Made by a program: the position numbers and the translations under genes. Below are positions 44,346 through 56,325 of a stretch of DNA of 64,000 nucleotides, in pieces. The notes under the pieces are model-generated. The model saw only the letters and a list, made by a program, of their open reading frames with translations, had not been told where the DNA came from and ran no database searches. Source of the DNA: Nephrocerus scutellatus (lineage: Eukaryota > Arthropoda > Insecta > Diptera > Pipunculidae); contig OX352764.1 of the NCBI GenBank assembly GCA_947095585.1, forward strand, positions 70,761,536 to 70,825,535, given 5' to 3'. The first letter of the stretch is position 1; every line of letters begins with the position of its first letter.

Positions 44346-46790
44346 TTACAATTTATATAAAATAATATTTTCGATTTTACTTATGTACTTTATTCTTAAT
44401 ATGCAATCATAAATATCTTTGATATCTTAGAACGAAGAAATTTTTCGGATTGGGTTAAGATTGTCAATATGTTAAACGTAAACGTATTTAAATGGCCAAT
44501 GTGCTAAAACAATTAAAAGACTAAATATTTGTGATAAATAGTAAACCACTATCCTAAATGCCTTTACGATTGTTAACCTTTAAATACTTTGTAAAATAAC
44601 TATATAAAAAAACATAAATAAATTAAAAAATGTAAAGGCAGGGTGGTTCGATTGGTCTTAATTCTTAGAATACAATCCTGTTGCTACAAGAAGATGTTAA
44701 AGGCATATAAATTCTTAACCCCTCTTTAAAAAATTTTTATAATTGACAGCTACCTGTATTTCCTATTTTTTGATACCAATTAACATATAAACATATTTTA
44801 AACACATTAAAAAAATTAATTTTGATCCGCCTTCGGGTATTTCCACCAAACAAGATAGCAGTTTTTTAAGTCTTGGAGGCGGGGGATTTCAGGTGCCCGC
44901 TCTACTGTAGTTCAGCCACATTTTGGAAAAAGACGGTTTCCTTAAAATGTAAGAGAAATAGAAATAAAAAATAAAAATACATGAAAGCAATTTTCAGCTA
45001 GAAATTAAATTCAACCCATAGAGTCTTTAGCAGAAATATGCAAAAATTTCAATGCTTTCTCAATTTTTCCATTTCCATTTCAAAAATGTCCATTCCCACG
45101 AGCAAACTAAACTAATTTACCTTGTTCTTTTAATCTTTAAAAGACATTTAGTGCAGAAACTGGCGACGAATTTTTCGATCTATCGGTAACGTCAATCTGC
45201 AGTTTCTTCTAAAAACCAGCTCGGCCCTATGTTAAACTATAAATTTTATTTGTAATTTTTTTAAAATTTGCAATCATTAACAATGTAAACTTCTAAGGGT
45301 TTTGTGTAATACTGCTAAGATTTTGCTTTACTATATCTAGTGACGCAAACATTGATTTTATTTAAAAAAACGGCGTGTTAACTTAATCTAATTCTAAATT
45401 CCCTTAAAACTTATTAACTCTTAGTTATAAAACTGAAGTTCTTAACATGAGTACACATGATGCTTTCAGTCCAGTTTACCAAATAATTTTGGGATAAAAA
45501 AACGAAAAAAATATTTCACAGCAGTGAGAAAATAGATTTTCATAGTATTCAAGATTTTCCCTGCAACAGAGAAATATTTAAATTTAGTTGTGTCTAAATT
45601 GTTCAATCGTTCGGTTCGGTTTCAATTTTAAATATAATTTCAACACCGTGTAGGAGAAAGTCATATTTCCTAAATTAAAATAAAATTTACCAATTAATAA
45701 AGTCAACATAAATAAGTGGAAATTAAATATATTTTGTATCGATTTAAAAAAAAAGTTATAAGCATTTAATAATGTAAAAAATTACTAACCAAACTATCCA
45801 GTGGTGTTCTATTTTAATGTCAACATGAAAAAAAATTGAGTCTTTTTTTGTGAAAATCAGAAGGATCAAATTAATGTAATCAAATAAAAGTTATAGTAGT
45901 TTTAAAAAATAAGTTTAATAAAAACTAAAGATGATAATGTATGTAAAAATGCATTCGCATTTTTGTCTCATATGAAAAAAACACTTTTGTGTGCATATTG
46001 CATTGTGTTACGCAACGCTTTTTCATTGTCGATTCTAAGTTTTCATAAGAAACCCCAGATTAAGTTTGGGCACATCAATAGCACCTTTTGGAGTAATTTT
46101 TTTGTGAATCAAATCTACGTAAGTTGGTCACGTCGAGTTAATAATTTACAAATTGCAATTTTTACTATTTTTAATTATAATTTCCTGTGTGGATAGCTTT
46201 AAGTGTGTGACTCAGGAAAATAGGTTAATTATAATGACTATGGGAGGAACTTATTTATACCTACAGTGCTACAGTGTAATAGCAGCCCATGTCTTATTCT
46301 CTTTCATGTACATTTTCATTTCGTATCTATCGCAGCAGACAACTTAAAAATAACAAAAGAGTTTAAAGTTTAATGTTCTTTTGAAGAAAACATGCGCGTC
46401 TCACTGCATTTTCGTGCGCATATTGTGAAAAACTTGAGAGTCGAAATTATTGGGAATGAGAAGAGTACTCGTATTTTTTAAAAAGAATACGAATAAAATA
46501 AAATACGTGGTAGATCTATACCAACTAAAACAGTCATAAATAAATGAAAATTGTTGAAATGTTAGCTGCATTTTTTTTGCCGAGCGAGTTCGGAATTCGA
46601 ATGTCAAAACCAGTCAAAACCAGCTAAACAGCAGGTTTTCACAATTCCAAAGAAGGAATTCGACAGTGCAATTGTTGTTGTTCCTCGGCAAATAAAATAC
46701 AGCTGTTGTTAATAAAAATCTGAAATATTTTAGTCTTAAAAAAATCATAAAGAATTCAAAGAACCACTCTAAGCATTTGAGGTTATTTAA
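44346..46790. other. Long AT-rich stretch without recognised gene
   Basis: Short frames show no recognisable protein. 46540-46790 shares AAATGAAAATTG.. / CATTTGAGGTT blocks with 30340-30445. Confidence 0.4.
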
Positions 46791-46849
46791 TCTGCTTTTA
46801 ATCCTGAATGCATCCCCGAATCAGATTAGAAACGAAGATACTAGATAAA

Positions 46850-48480
46850 ACTTTGATCAAGGGATAGAACTCACCTTAAATAAACTTAGAGATGCCAGGC
46901 GTAGAAGAAAATTGGACAGGCCTTTAAAATACTCTCATTAGTACTGCTGACTCTGGTTCGATGATGATTGTAAGCTAGCAAGTGGACGTAATGCAACAAT
47001 CTTATAGAACGCAGTCACGTGAAAAATAATATGAAGTCCTCCGAAGATATTGTTACGAAATTCAGGATTTGAGTTCGTAAAGGATTTTGCAAATAAAACA
47101 CAACACAAGTTTATTAATTATGTTATAGCTTTATCACTTTACAAGAACTTTTACAACTGCACTGGTTAAATTTCAAACAACTAACTAACTAACAACTAAC
47201 TTCGGCTTATCGCCTCTATTTATACTCAATCAAAAGCTTCCAGAAACTTCCAATATTGTAGACAGAAATATCGAGTAAAGACCAGAAAATTGTAGCCTTA
47301 TTCCCTTATTTACAACTAACGACACTTATATGTAATGAGTCATCTTCTAAAAATAGACTTCATGTTCAATCATGTTCAATCATGTTCTTTTACAAAAACC
47401 GTGCAAACCGCACAAACCGGTTTTTCTACTTGTTTGACCAGTACACAATGATTCAAACTTGCAGGCGGTTACATTTCAAATTTCAAATAATCTAATAGTC
47501 TTAGAGCCTAAAAGTATGCAACATCAAAGTGCTTATTTTTAGTATGCAGTGTTTACATTGGGATTTATTTTAGGATTTTAATTCTATTATATGAGCTACT
47601 AACTACTTTTCGTAACATTAGGAAAAAATAGTACACTAACGAAAGAAAGTAGCCTGAGAGAATAATCTCGTTCATGAACCATAACGGTACAGAGAGCGGG
47701 GACCAGGCGGAGAAGTTCTAGCAATGTACAACGCGTAGCACACACAGCAAAGAAAAACAGGTTAATCTGATCACCAATCTTGAACGCATCTTGGAGCGAT
47801 TGGAAGGGCACTTCCATGAGTTTCCAAATGGTAATTTGCTGTCATTTAGCGTGACCCGCCCCGCACTTCGGTTGTTTAAAATCATAACCTCTGACTACAG
47901 CTAAAGGTGATCGCAGAGCCAACACACTAGTCACAACCAAAGGTGAACCAGGAGACGACAGCAGCTGCGAGGCTGACTATGTAGGTTGACCATGACAAAT
48001 GTTATAGGTCAAGAAAAAATACTCAGACTCCGACTCTGATGTAACGGCGTGAGGAACAATCCCCTATAAGTCCATCCAGATACTGGCTTACCCAGACGAT
48101 ATTGACATCGTTAGTAGAAACCTAAGAGCTGTACAAGAAGCGTTCATCCAGATTAAACGGGTGGCAAGAAATCTGGGACTACACATGACATGGCGGCCAA
48201 GTCTGCGAGCAGAAGATTCAACATTGGTCCTTCAAGATATTGAAGCATGAATTTGAAGTGCAATCTTTTATCTCAATCATGATAATTGTAGCAGCCGATA
48301 GCAGTACTGATCAGAATTACGTGCACGATTGCCTAAAGCCAACAAATCCTATAGTTTGGTATGTCAAGACTGTTCAGAAATTTAACTGTAACATTCAAGT
48401 TGCTGGTGTATAAGACAATGGTCAGACCAGTACTTACATATGGATCCGAAATCAGCTCAAAATCGGGATTAGTGGAGATG
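46850..48480 (+). pseudogene. Non-LTR retrotransposon fragment, split by a solo LTR
   Basis: Same family as 13117 and 23740. The linker remnant (ending near KSSEDI) is cut at 47050 and resumes at 47618. 48085-48200 reads ILAYPDDIDIVSRNLRAVQE, the reverse transcriptase active-site block in which the usual YADD is changed to YPDD. 48385-48450 reads TFKLLVYKTMVRPVLTYGSE, the typical following block. Many stops. Confidence 0.75.
47051..47617 (-). mobile_element. Solo LTR (567 bp)
   Basis: Reads TGTTACGAAA..TTTCGTAACA from end to end (TG..CA). On the minus strand a TATA box TATAAATAG lies at 47224-47216 and a poly(A) signal AATAAA at 47115-47110, about 100 nt apart, in the order U3-R-U5. No internal element remains, so it probably arose by LTR–LTR recombination. 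A clear target duplication is not visible. It interrupts a LINE fragment. Confidence 0.75.
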
Positions 48481-48597
48481 TTTGTTGTGGGAGACCAGGA
48501 CGGGCCCCGGTTGTAGAGCAAAATATAATGATGATGATATCATTATCAAATCATTACTAATTTTATTATTGAATGTATATAATATTATTGTAAAATA

Positions 48598-48870
48598 ATA
48601 ATAATATTCGACGCGACAGACCGTTGCGGTGCAAGGCCTAGTTTCACGCGACCATTTGTATTGTGCATGTATATTTTTTGCACACAAATTGAAGGAAGCT
48701 ACAATTTAATTCCGTATCCGAACGGCGAATTGAGAAGCTTGCTGTGACGAGTTATTACTGTCGGATGTTGTGCGCGAGTGTGGGAAAAATACTTTTTGTG
48801 TTTTCTGAGATTCAAACTACGAACCCCCTGCTCAGAAATTCATCTACTAACCACAGAGCCATGGCGCCCA
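48598..48870 (-). repeat. tRNA-derived SINE, copy 3
   Basis: Minus-strand head GGGCGCCATGGCTCTGTGG.., degenerate B box GTTTGAATCTC, body as in copy 2, and tail AATATTATTATTAT. Confidence 0.82.
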
Positions 48871-48872
48871 CA

Positions 48873-49330
48873 TTATAGAATACACAATAATTATACAGCA
48901 ATAAAATTATTATGGATTTGGTAACGGTAATACCCAGAATAAGTAATTTCGTATTTAAGTTCTTTTGTTTTTTAAATTGTGAAATGAACACCTTACCGAA
49001 ATTTTAAATGAATTATTTCCTTTTATTGCAATTAGAATTAAAATAATTAGGTAAAAAACTATAAAAAAAATTTCCGATGAAAAACTGTTTTTAAACAATG
49101 CGGCATATTCGGACGTTTTAAATTTGTTTATTTTTTGGCACAAGTTCAAATAAAATTATATTTCAGACATGCATGGTACGGTAAAAAAAATTGAAAAAAA
49201 AACACCTAATAATAGTTATTTCTTCCTGTTGGTATAGTATTTGCAGTATTTTATAGCTTTGCCCAAGATAAATGCAATTTTAATATTGAAAATAGACTAA
49301 ATAGAAAATAGAATTGAATAGAATAGAATA
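48873..49330. other. AT-rich stretch without recognised feature
   Basis: Nothing recognised. Confidence 0.3.
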
Positions 49331-49766
49331 TAAATTCAATTCATAATTTATTTCTAGAAGTAACAGAAGATATTTTTTTAATATATTTTTTTCACATTCT
49401 ATTAATGAAATATAAAGCTTAACAATATATTTAAAGATAATCAATATAAATAAAAAATCTGTTTACAAACAAGCTTTCATTAAAATTTACTTAAAAAAAG
49501 TTGATAGATTCGCAAGATTATACGCAAAAAAACTTTATCATAACTGGTTCTACAACCGGGGTCCGATCTTTAAATCATGGAATATTTTTCACATAAATCC
49601 CAATTTGGAGTCGATGTTGGAGTTAGAAATTCGGTAACCTGCGACTGACTTCTTCGACTGGATGATTTTTTTTCTTCTTCTAAAATTTGATGGCTTTTCA
49701 GGAATCAACGTGGGCGGGTCGCTTTCCGACGAGTAGATTTATCTGTCTAAACATGTTGGGAACAGG

Positions 49767-50042
49767 TTATAAGTCTAGCAGCCTCTTTTGAAACGCAGTC
49801 TTAAAGTTTTTCTTATATGTTGTCGGATTTTTACATTGAGAAATTTCAATTGAGAATTTACTGTCTAGTCTAGTAGTGTGAGTTTCTTGTGCTCTAGGAT
49901 TCGTTGAAGTCGCTGCTGCGTTACTAACTTTGTGGTCACTTAACAATTTCTCCATATATTTCTCTTGTGGGATATTTTGAACATCCAGCCAAAGGATTGT
50001 GTGCGTTAACCGCCGCCGCCACCGCCAGTTAGAGGGATACAA
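49767..50042 (-). other. Unknown 91-codon frame, left palindrome arm
   Basis: Open frame ending KNFKTAFQKRLLDL, identical in translation to 56050-56325. Not recognised. It could be the end of a transposon protein or chance. Confidence 0.3.
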
Positions 50043-50425
50043 GGGGTGTCGTAAAAGTTTATAGAAAAAGTAATAAAAAATTAAAATTTTTCATCAAAAA
50101 TTGTTTTATTGCTTTTCAAAATATTCGCCTTTAAGATCTATACACTTTTTCATAAGCTCAAACCATTTGACTGACATAGAGAAATGCATCGGTGAATTTC
50201 TGTGTGAATTTAATCTTTGATGAGAGTTGCCATTCTTCTGCCCCCGAATCGAAAACACTTCACAAGGGTTGGAGCTACAGATGTTTTAGAACCACATTTT
50301 CAACCAAAGAAATGCCTTGGGCGAAACAATGTCTCCATTGATAAAATGTTTTATTGGTTCGGTATTATTATTTCCACATAGCAGCGCGACTGCGGGAAGG
50401 AAAATTTCCGAACTAAGCTTAATAA
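50039..50425 (-). pseudogene. Mariner-type transposon 3' end (left arm)
   Basis: The end sequence TACAAGGGGTGTCGTAAAAG resembles mariner termini. Next to it the complement encodes WFELMKKCIDLKGEYFEKQ, typical of the last residues of a mariner transposase. Mirrored at 55680-56054. Confidence 0.7.
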
Positions 50426-50438
50426 AAAAACAAAAAAA

Positions 50439-51269
50439 CAACCCATAAAAATTAAAATTTTTCATCTAAATTCTCTAATCGCAGAAATTGATATGGGAGC
50501 CCCTCGATCCTGGGCCATTTTTTTTTATTGTAGAAGAAAATCATCGAAACAAACATTTGACATCAGATGTTAAAATTGAAAAAGCTCAGATCATTTTATT
50601 CTGAGCACTTAGAGCACGCTCATACTCTGAGCAAATAAGAAACACGAACATTTATCTTGAGAACTCTTTGACTGCTCTGAACTAATTTATGAAAACGCCA
50701 AATGACAGAATATTGTGAAAACTTGTTGTTCTATCTGTAAGTTGATATCGACAACAAAAAAAACGACATCAATAAAAATACAATTCAGTATATAATAAAA
50801 ATGTAAGTTGAAGTAAGCATAAAACATTTATGTCTCGTTTCATTTGCTGGGTTCATTTGTGCGTGCGCTAAGATTTCTCTCTCTCTCTCCACCACCAACA
50901 AAACCATGCAGCGCAGCCGACTGCGCAGCACACACCGCACAAAGTCCATAAAGGGCGACGAATATCTGATGCCAGTACAGATATTTAAAAAAAGAAAAAG
51001 TATTGTTTATTGGGTATACACATGTGTGTAAAATTTGAAGAAAATCGGGTAAATTTTTTAAAATTTTTGTTTGGGAGCCCCCCGACCCCGCAGCCCGAGG
51101 GGCCTCAAAATTTAATAGAAAGTGTTGTCTCCGGAAATACGCATGTGTGCAAAATTTCAATAAAATCGGGCCATGGGAAGTGGGTTAAAAATTGATCGCA
51201 AGAATCCACGACAGACGACCGACCGACGACCGACGACCCACGGGCAAGTGAAGTTAATATAGAGAATTT
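50439..51269 (-). repeat. Family A repeat, copy 17, with exact boundaries
   Basis: 831 bp from CAACCCATAAAAATTAAAA to ..TTAATATAGAGAATTT, flanked by A7 (50432-50438 and 51270-51276). The opposite palindrome arm has the uninterrupted site with a single T7 (55654-55660). Confidence 0.95.
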
Positions 51270-52099
51270 AAAAAAAGAAATACTCTCTTGACTGTTACAG
51301 TCAATTCAATCCTAATGTCCAAATAATTATTGGAAGGCAATGAATGCCAAAAATGGAAACCTTCACAACAAATGTTAAGTAATTATAAAAATAATAATTT
51401 AATTTACTTACTTTGACCAGGACAACAGCCAATGGAGGGCCTAGCTTTTTACAATCATTTAGTGTATATATGTGATAATAAAATACTTTCATGTGTTATA
51501 ATTAGATACTTATTTCCTACTTTATGTTTTCGTTTTTGTTAAATGCCTCACACAAAAGAAGGATCATAAAGGGACGAAAGTGCATTACGGTTAAGACTTT
51601 AGAGAAGCTCTTATTGCTTCTGTCCCGAAATAATTGGACATTAGTGTAAAGTTTTATTTAACTTCAGTTAAAAAAAAAAACAAAGTAATAAAATTACTCA
51701 GAAAAAATGAATGCATGTACTTAAAAAACATTTTTTGCGACGTGTGAGGCAATTCGGAGAAAAAATAAAAAAGCATAACTCAAGAACAGAGAGTTCGATT
51801 TTGAAAAAACTTACGGTAAAATGATTTTTTTGCGGAAAATTTAGTTTTAGGATTTTCTCTCCCCCTTCTTACAGATACCTCTGACTATACCAATATAATT
51901 GACATAGTAATATCTTTATTTTCTAAACTGCGCACCATTTTTCAGTTATAGAATATTACAATAACATAGTTCCAAGTATGTATGTTCACAAGATCTATAT
52001 GCTTAGAGAAAAAGTCAATTTCTTCTTTTTAGTCTACAAGAAAAACGTGGACTTTTAAAAACTTTTTTTTTAAGTACTCGTAAAACTTCTTTACGCGCG

Positions 52100-52264
52100 A
52101 TTGGAGTAGTCGTTGGAGGTCTTTTCATGGTTTTTTGTGGGTATTTTTAGGGTCTTTTGATGGTCCTTTGGGGGATCTTTTGGGGTCTTTTGACTTTTGA
52201 GGGTCTTTTTGGGGTCTTTTCAGGGTCTTTTTTGGGGGAGGTCTTCTTTTAAGGGTCTTTTGGT
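52100..52264. repeat. GGGTCTTTTG minisatellite (left arm)
   Basis: About 15 degenerate units of 10-12 bp (GGGTCTTTTG, GGTCCTTTGG). Mirrored at 54667-54830. Confidence 0.85.
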
Positions 52265-52499
52265 AGTGTTAATGGTTGCGCTTATTACCGTATTGTCACA
52301 GAACACAACAAGAATATTTTATGAACAAAGAAATATAGATGGGGAAAAAACCATTTTCGTAGCTATTTATATATCTATTTATATTTTATATTAATATTGT
52401 ATATCTTTTAATCAAAAGCTTGACGACATTATTCTGTTTTTACATCACCAGCTACTTGCATTCTTGATACAGAATATCATAAAATACCTCCTATTTTGA

Positions 52500-52739
52500 G
52501 TGGAAAATTTAATTTTTGCATCTAATTATTCGATACCATTAAAAAACTTTCTGTGTGAAAAATTCAATCTGCATATAAATAATGATCCCAAGATAGCAAC
52601 AACAAAATCTGGAACTACAATAAATTCTGTTTTTACACAATATCTAGAAATTGTTGAGTCAGAAACGTACGTTTTATATTTTAGTTACCATAATACTATG
52701 GTGTCAATATACGAATATTTATCATCAAAAATACTGTAA
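52500..52739 (+). pseudogene. Helentron-type endonuclease C-terminal fragment (left arm)
   Basis: 79-codon frame with NYSIPLKNFLCEKFNLHINN, ATTKSGTTINSVFTQYLE and VLYFSYHNTMVSIYE. This resembles the last part of the APE-like endonuclease carried by insect Helentrons (TTKxGTTIDAxFxR..SYHxP). The catalytic GGDFN block is absent. An identical translation occurs in the right arm. Confidence 0.6.
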
Positions 52740-52860
52740 AAATAAAAGAAATAAATTTAAGGCTTTTAAAAATCAGCATCGATACGTATTTTATCAAAAA
52801 TACTGTAAAAATGAAAGAAATAAATTTAAGGCTTTTAAAAATCAGCATCGATGCGTATTT
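52729..52860. repeat. Two ~68-bp tandem units after the endonuclease fragment
   Basis: AAATTTAAGGCTTTTAAAAA and ATCAGCATCGATRCGTATTT occur twice. Mirrored at 54085-54212. Confidence 0.85.
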
Positions 52861-52949
52861 CAGTCTGCGCTTTTGATGTCGTGGGTAAATCTATAATTAT
52901 TCAATTTTCTTCTAATGTTTTTATCGCATCTATCTGTAATACACAAAAC

Positions 52950-53035
52950 AGTGACGCAGCGGAGAGAGCGCTAGATGGAAACGTAGAAGTAAGGTCTCCG
53001 GTTCGATTCTCTTTCTATAATAAAAGATTTTATAG
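52950..53035 (+). repeat. tRNA-like (SINE) head, left arm
   Basis: GTGACGCAGCGGAGAGAGCG (A-box region) and CCGGTTCGATTCTC (B-box region). Mirrored at 53918-53996. Confidence 0.55.
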
Positions 53036-53221
53036 ATTCCCGGCACCCGGCGTCATATTTTCTATAAGTGTTGTTTTAAATACTTTTGTTGATATCATGG
53101 AATATTTCCGAACTAAACATCATCTATTGGTTTTTGGGAAATATCTACATCTAATATTTTTATATTTTTAATATGTATATTGTTGTTAGTATTTGTTCAA
53201 GTAAAATTGTCAAACATAAAC

Positions 53222-53300
53222 TAGTAGGCGCCGTGGATCAAAGGCTTAGTGCGTTGAACTACTGAGCGAAAGGTTCGAAGTTTGGCTTTAATAGTCCGAA
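53222..53300 (+). repeat. tRNA-like (SINE) head, present in left arm only
   Basis: GGCGCCGTGGATCAAAGGCT.. with B-box-like AAAGGTTCGAAGT. Lies in the 369-bp segment missing from the right arm. Confidence 0.5.
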
Positions 53301-53568
53301 AAAGGTTTATACGCAAAGAGAAATTGGAAAATTTGCCTGGGAATTTGTGTCCATGGGATTTGTGTATGAACTCGCGACCATAACTCACGATTCAAACAAG
53401 TACATATTTTTTGACGATATAAGTGTCGATTCAATTATTTTTCTAGTTAGCTGTGATGGGTGGAGCGGGGTCAATGAACAGGAGGTGAGTGGGCGGGAGG
53501 TCAGTGAGCGGGTGGTCAGTTGGGTGGGGGTCAGTGGGATGGGGCAGACGCTAAACGACGGGTATTTC

Positions 53569-53574
53569 GACGAG

Positions 53575-53610
<36 letters not shown>

Positions 53611-53739
53611 TCAGTAGCCATGCGCTTTTCCACTGAACCACGGGCATACGAGAAGTTAATGCAGATAATTTTATAATTAAAATTTATCGAACAAATAGGC
53701 TTCACCCAAAATATATACCCAAAATATATAATGGTCTAG
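53569..53739. other. Centre of palindrome 1: (AT)n and SINE-head scrap
   Basis: (TA)n at about 53576-53608. The reverse strand of 53609-53645 reads CCGTGGTTCAGTGGAAAAGC.., the SINE A-box region. Confidence 0.75.
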
Positions 53740-54199
53740 GAAATACCCGGCGTTTAGCGTCTGCCCCATCCCACTGACCCCCACCCAACTGACCACCCGC
53801 TCACTGACCTCCCGACCATTCACCTCCTGTTCATTGACCCCGCTCCACCCATCACAGCTAACTAGAAAAATAATTGAATCGACACTTATATCGTCAAAAA
53901 ATCTATAAAATCTTTTATTATAGAAAGAGAATCGAACCGGAGACCTTTACTTCTACGTTTCCATCTAGCGCTCTCTCCGCTGCGTCACTGTTTTGTGTAT
54001 TACAGATAGATGCGATAAAAACATTAGAAGAAAATTGAATAATTATAGATTTACCCACGACATCAAAAGCGCAGACTGAAATACGCATCGATGCTGATTT
54101 TTAAAAGCCTTAAATTTATTTCTTTCATTTTTACAGTATTTTTGTTAAAATACGTATCGATGCTGATTTTTAAAAGCCTTAAATTTATTTCTTTTATTT

Positions 54200-54439
54200 T
54201 TACAGTATTTTTGATGATAAATATTCGTATATTGACACCATAGTATTATGGTAACTAAAATATAAAACGTACGTTTCTGACTCAACAATTTCTAGATATT
54301 GTGTAAAAACAGAATTTATTGTAGTTCCAGATTTTGTTGTTGCTATCTTGGGATCATTATTTATATGCAGATTGAATTTTTCACACAGAAAGTTTTTTAA
54401 TGGTATCGAATAATTAGATGCAAAAATTAAATTTTCCAC
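54200..54439 (-). pseudogene. Helentron-type endonuclease C-terminal fragment (right arm)
   Basis: Mirror copy of 52500-52739 with the same 79-residue translation. Confidence 0.6.
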
Positions 54440-54666
54440 TCAAAATAGGAGGTATTTTATGATATTCTGTATCAAGAATGCAAGTAGCTGGTGATGTAAA
54501 AACAGAATAATGTCTTTTATTTAAAGATATACAATATTAATATAAAATATAAATAGATATATAAATAGCTACGAAAATGGTTTTTTCCCCATCTATATTT
54601 CTTTGTTCATAAAATATTCTTGTTGTGTTCTGTGACAATACGGTAATAAGCGCAACCATTAACACT

Positions 54667-54830
54667 ACCAAAAGACCCTTAAAAGAAGACCTCCCCCAAA
54701 AAAGACCCTGAAAAGACCCCAAAAAGACCCTCAAAAGTCAAAAGACCCCAAAAGATCCCCCAAAGGACCATCAAAAGACCCTAAAAATACCCACAAAAAA
54801 CCATGAAAAGACCTCCAACGACTACTCCAA
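54667..54830. repeat. CAAAAGACCCC minisatellite (right arm)
   Basis: Mirror of the 52100-52264 array. Confidence 0.85.
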
Positions 54831-55679
54831 TCGCGCGTAAAGAAGTTTTACGAGTACTTAAAAAAAAAGTTTTTAAAAGTCCACGTTTTTCTTGTGGACT
54901 AAAAAGAAGAAATTGACTTTTTCTCTAAGCATATAGATCTTGTGAACATACATACTTGGAACTATGTTATTGTAATATTATATAACTGAAAAATGGTGCG
55001 CAGTTTAGAAAATAAAGATATTACTATGTCAAGTATATTGGTATAGTCAGAGGTATCTGTAAGAAGGGGGAGAGAAAATCCTAAAACTAAATTTTCCGCA
55101 AAAAAATCATTTTACCGTAAGTTTTTTCAAAATCGAACTCTCTGTTCTTGAGTTATGCTTTTTTATTTTTTCTCCGAATTGCCTCACACGTCGCAAAAAA
55201 TGTTTTTTAAGCACATGCATTCATTTTTTCTGAGTAATTTTATTACTTTGTTTTTTTTTTAACTGAAGTTAAATAAAACTTTACACTAATTTCCAATTAT
55301 TTCGGGACAGAAGCAATAAGAGCTTCTCTAAAGTCTTAACCGTAATGCACTTTCGTCCCTTTATGATCCTTCTTTTGTGTGAGGCATTTAACAAAAACGA
55401 AAACATAAAGTAGGAAATAAGTATCTAATTATAACACATGAAAGTATTTTATTATCACATATATACACTAAATGATTGTAAAAAGCTAGGCCCTCCATTG
55501 GCTGTTGTCCTGGTCAAAGTAAGTAAATTAAATTATTATTTTTATAATTACTTAACATTTGTTGTGAAGGTTTCCATTTTTGGCATTCATTGCCTTCCAA
55601 TAATTATTTGGACATTAGGATTGAATTGACTGTAACAGTCAAGAGAGTATTTCTTTTTTTGTTTTTTTATTAAGCTTAG

Positions 55680-56054
55680 TTCGGAAATTTTCCTTCCCGC
55701 AGTCGCGCTGCTATGTGGAAATAATAATACCGAACCAATAAAACATTTTATCAATGGAGACATTGTTTCGCCCAAGGCATTTCTTTGGTTGAAAATGTGG
55801 TTCTAAAACATCTGTAGCTCCAACCCTTGTGAAGTGTTTTCGATTCGGGGGCAGAAGAATGGCAACTCTCATCAAAGATTAAATTCACACAGAAATTCAC
55901 CGATGCATTTCTCTATGTCAGTCAAATGGTTTGAGCTTATGAAAAAGTGTATAGATCTTAAAGGCGAATATTTTGAAAAGCAATAAAACAATTTTTGATG
56001 AAAAATTTTAATTTTTTATTACTTTTTCTATAAACTTTTACGACACCCCTTGTA
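55680..56054 (+). pseudogene. Mariner-type transposon 3' end (right arm)
   Basis: Encodes KWFELMKKCIDLKGEYFEKQ then a stop, followed by the terminal repeat CTTTTACGACACCCCTTGTA. Mirror of 50039-50425 without the family A insertion beside it. Confidence 0.72.
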
Positions 56055-56325
56055 TCCCTCTAACTGGCGGTGGCGGCGGCGGTTAACGCACACAATCCTT
56101 TGGCTGGATGTTCAAAATATCCCACAAGAGAAATATATGGAGAAATTGTTAAGTGACCACAAAGTTAGTAACGCAGCAGCGACTTCAACGAATCCTAGAG
56201 CACAAGAAACTCACACTACTAGACTAGACAGTAAATTCTCAATTGAAATTTCTCAATGTAAAAATCCGACAACATATAAGAAAAACTTTAAGACTGCGTT
56301 TCAAAAGAGGCTGCTAGACTTATAA
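56050..56325 (+). other. Unknown 91-codon frame, right palindrome arm
   Basis: Mirror of 49767-50042. Starts inside the mariner terminus, so it is unlikely to be a native gene start. Confidence 0.3.

Noticed and set aside
53347..53705. 106- and 109-codon frames around the palindrome centre
   Set aside because: They read through (TA)n giving Ile-Tyr runs and are mirror images of each other, so they are not genes.
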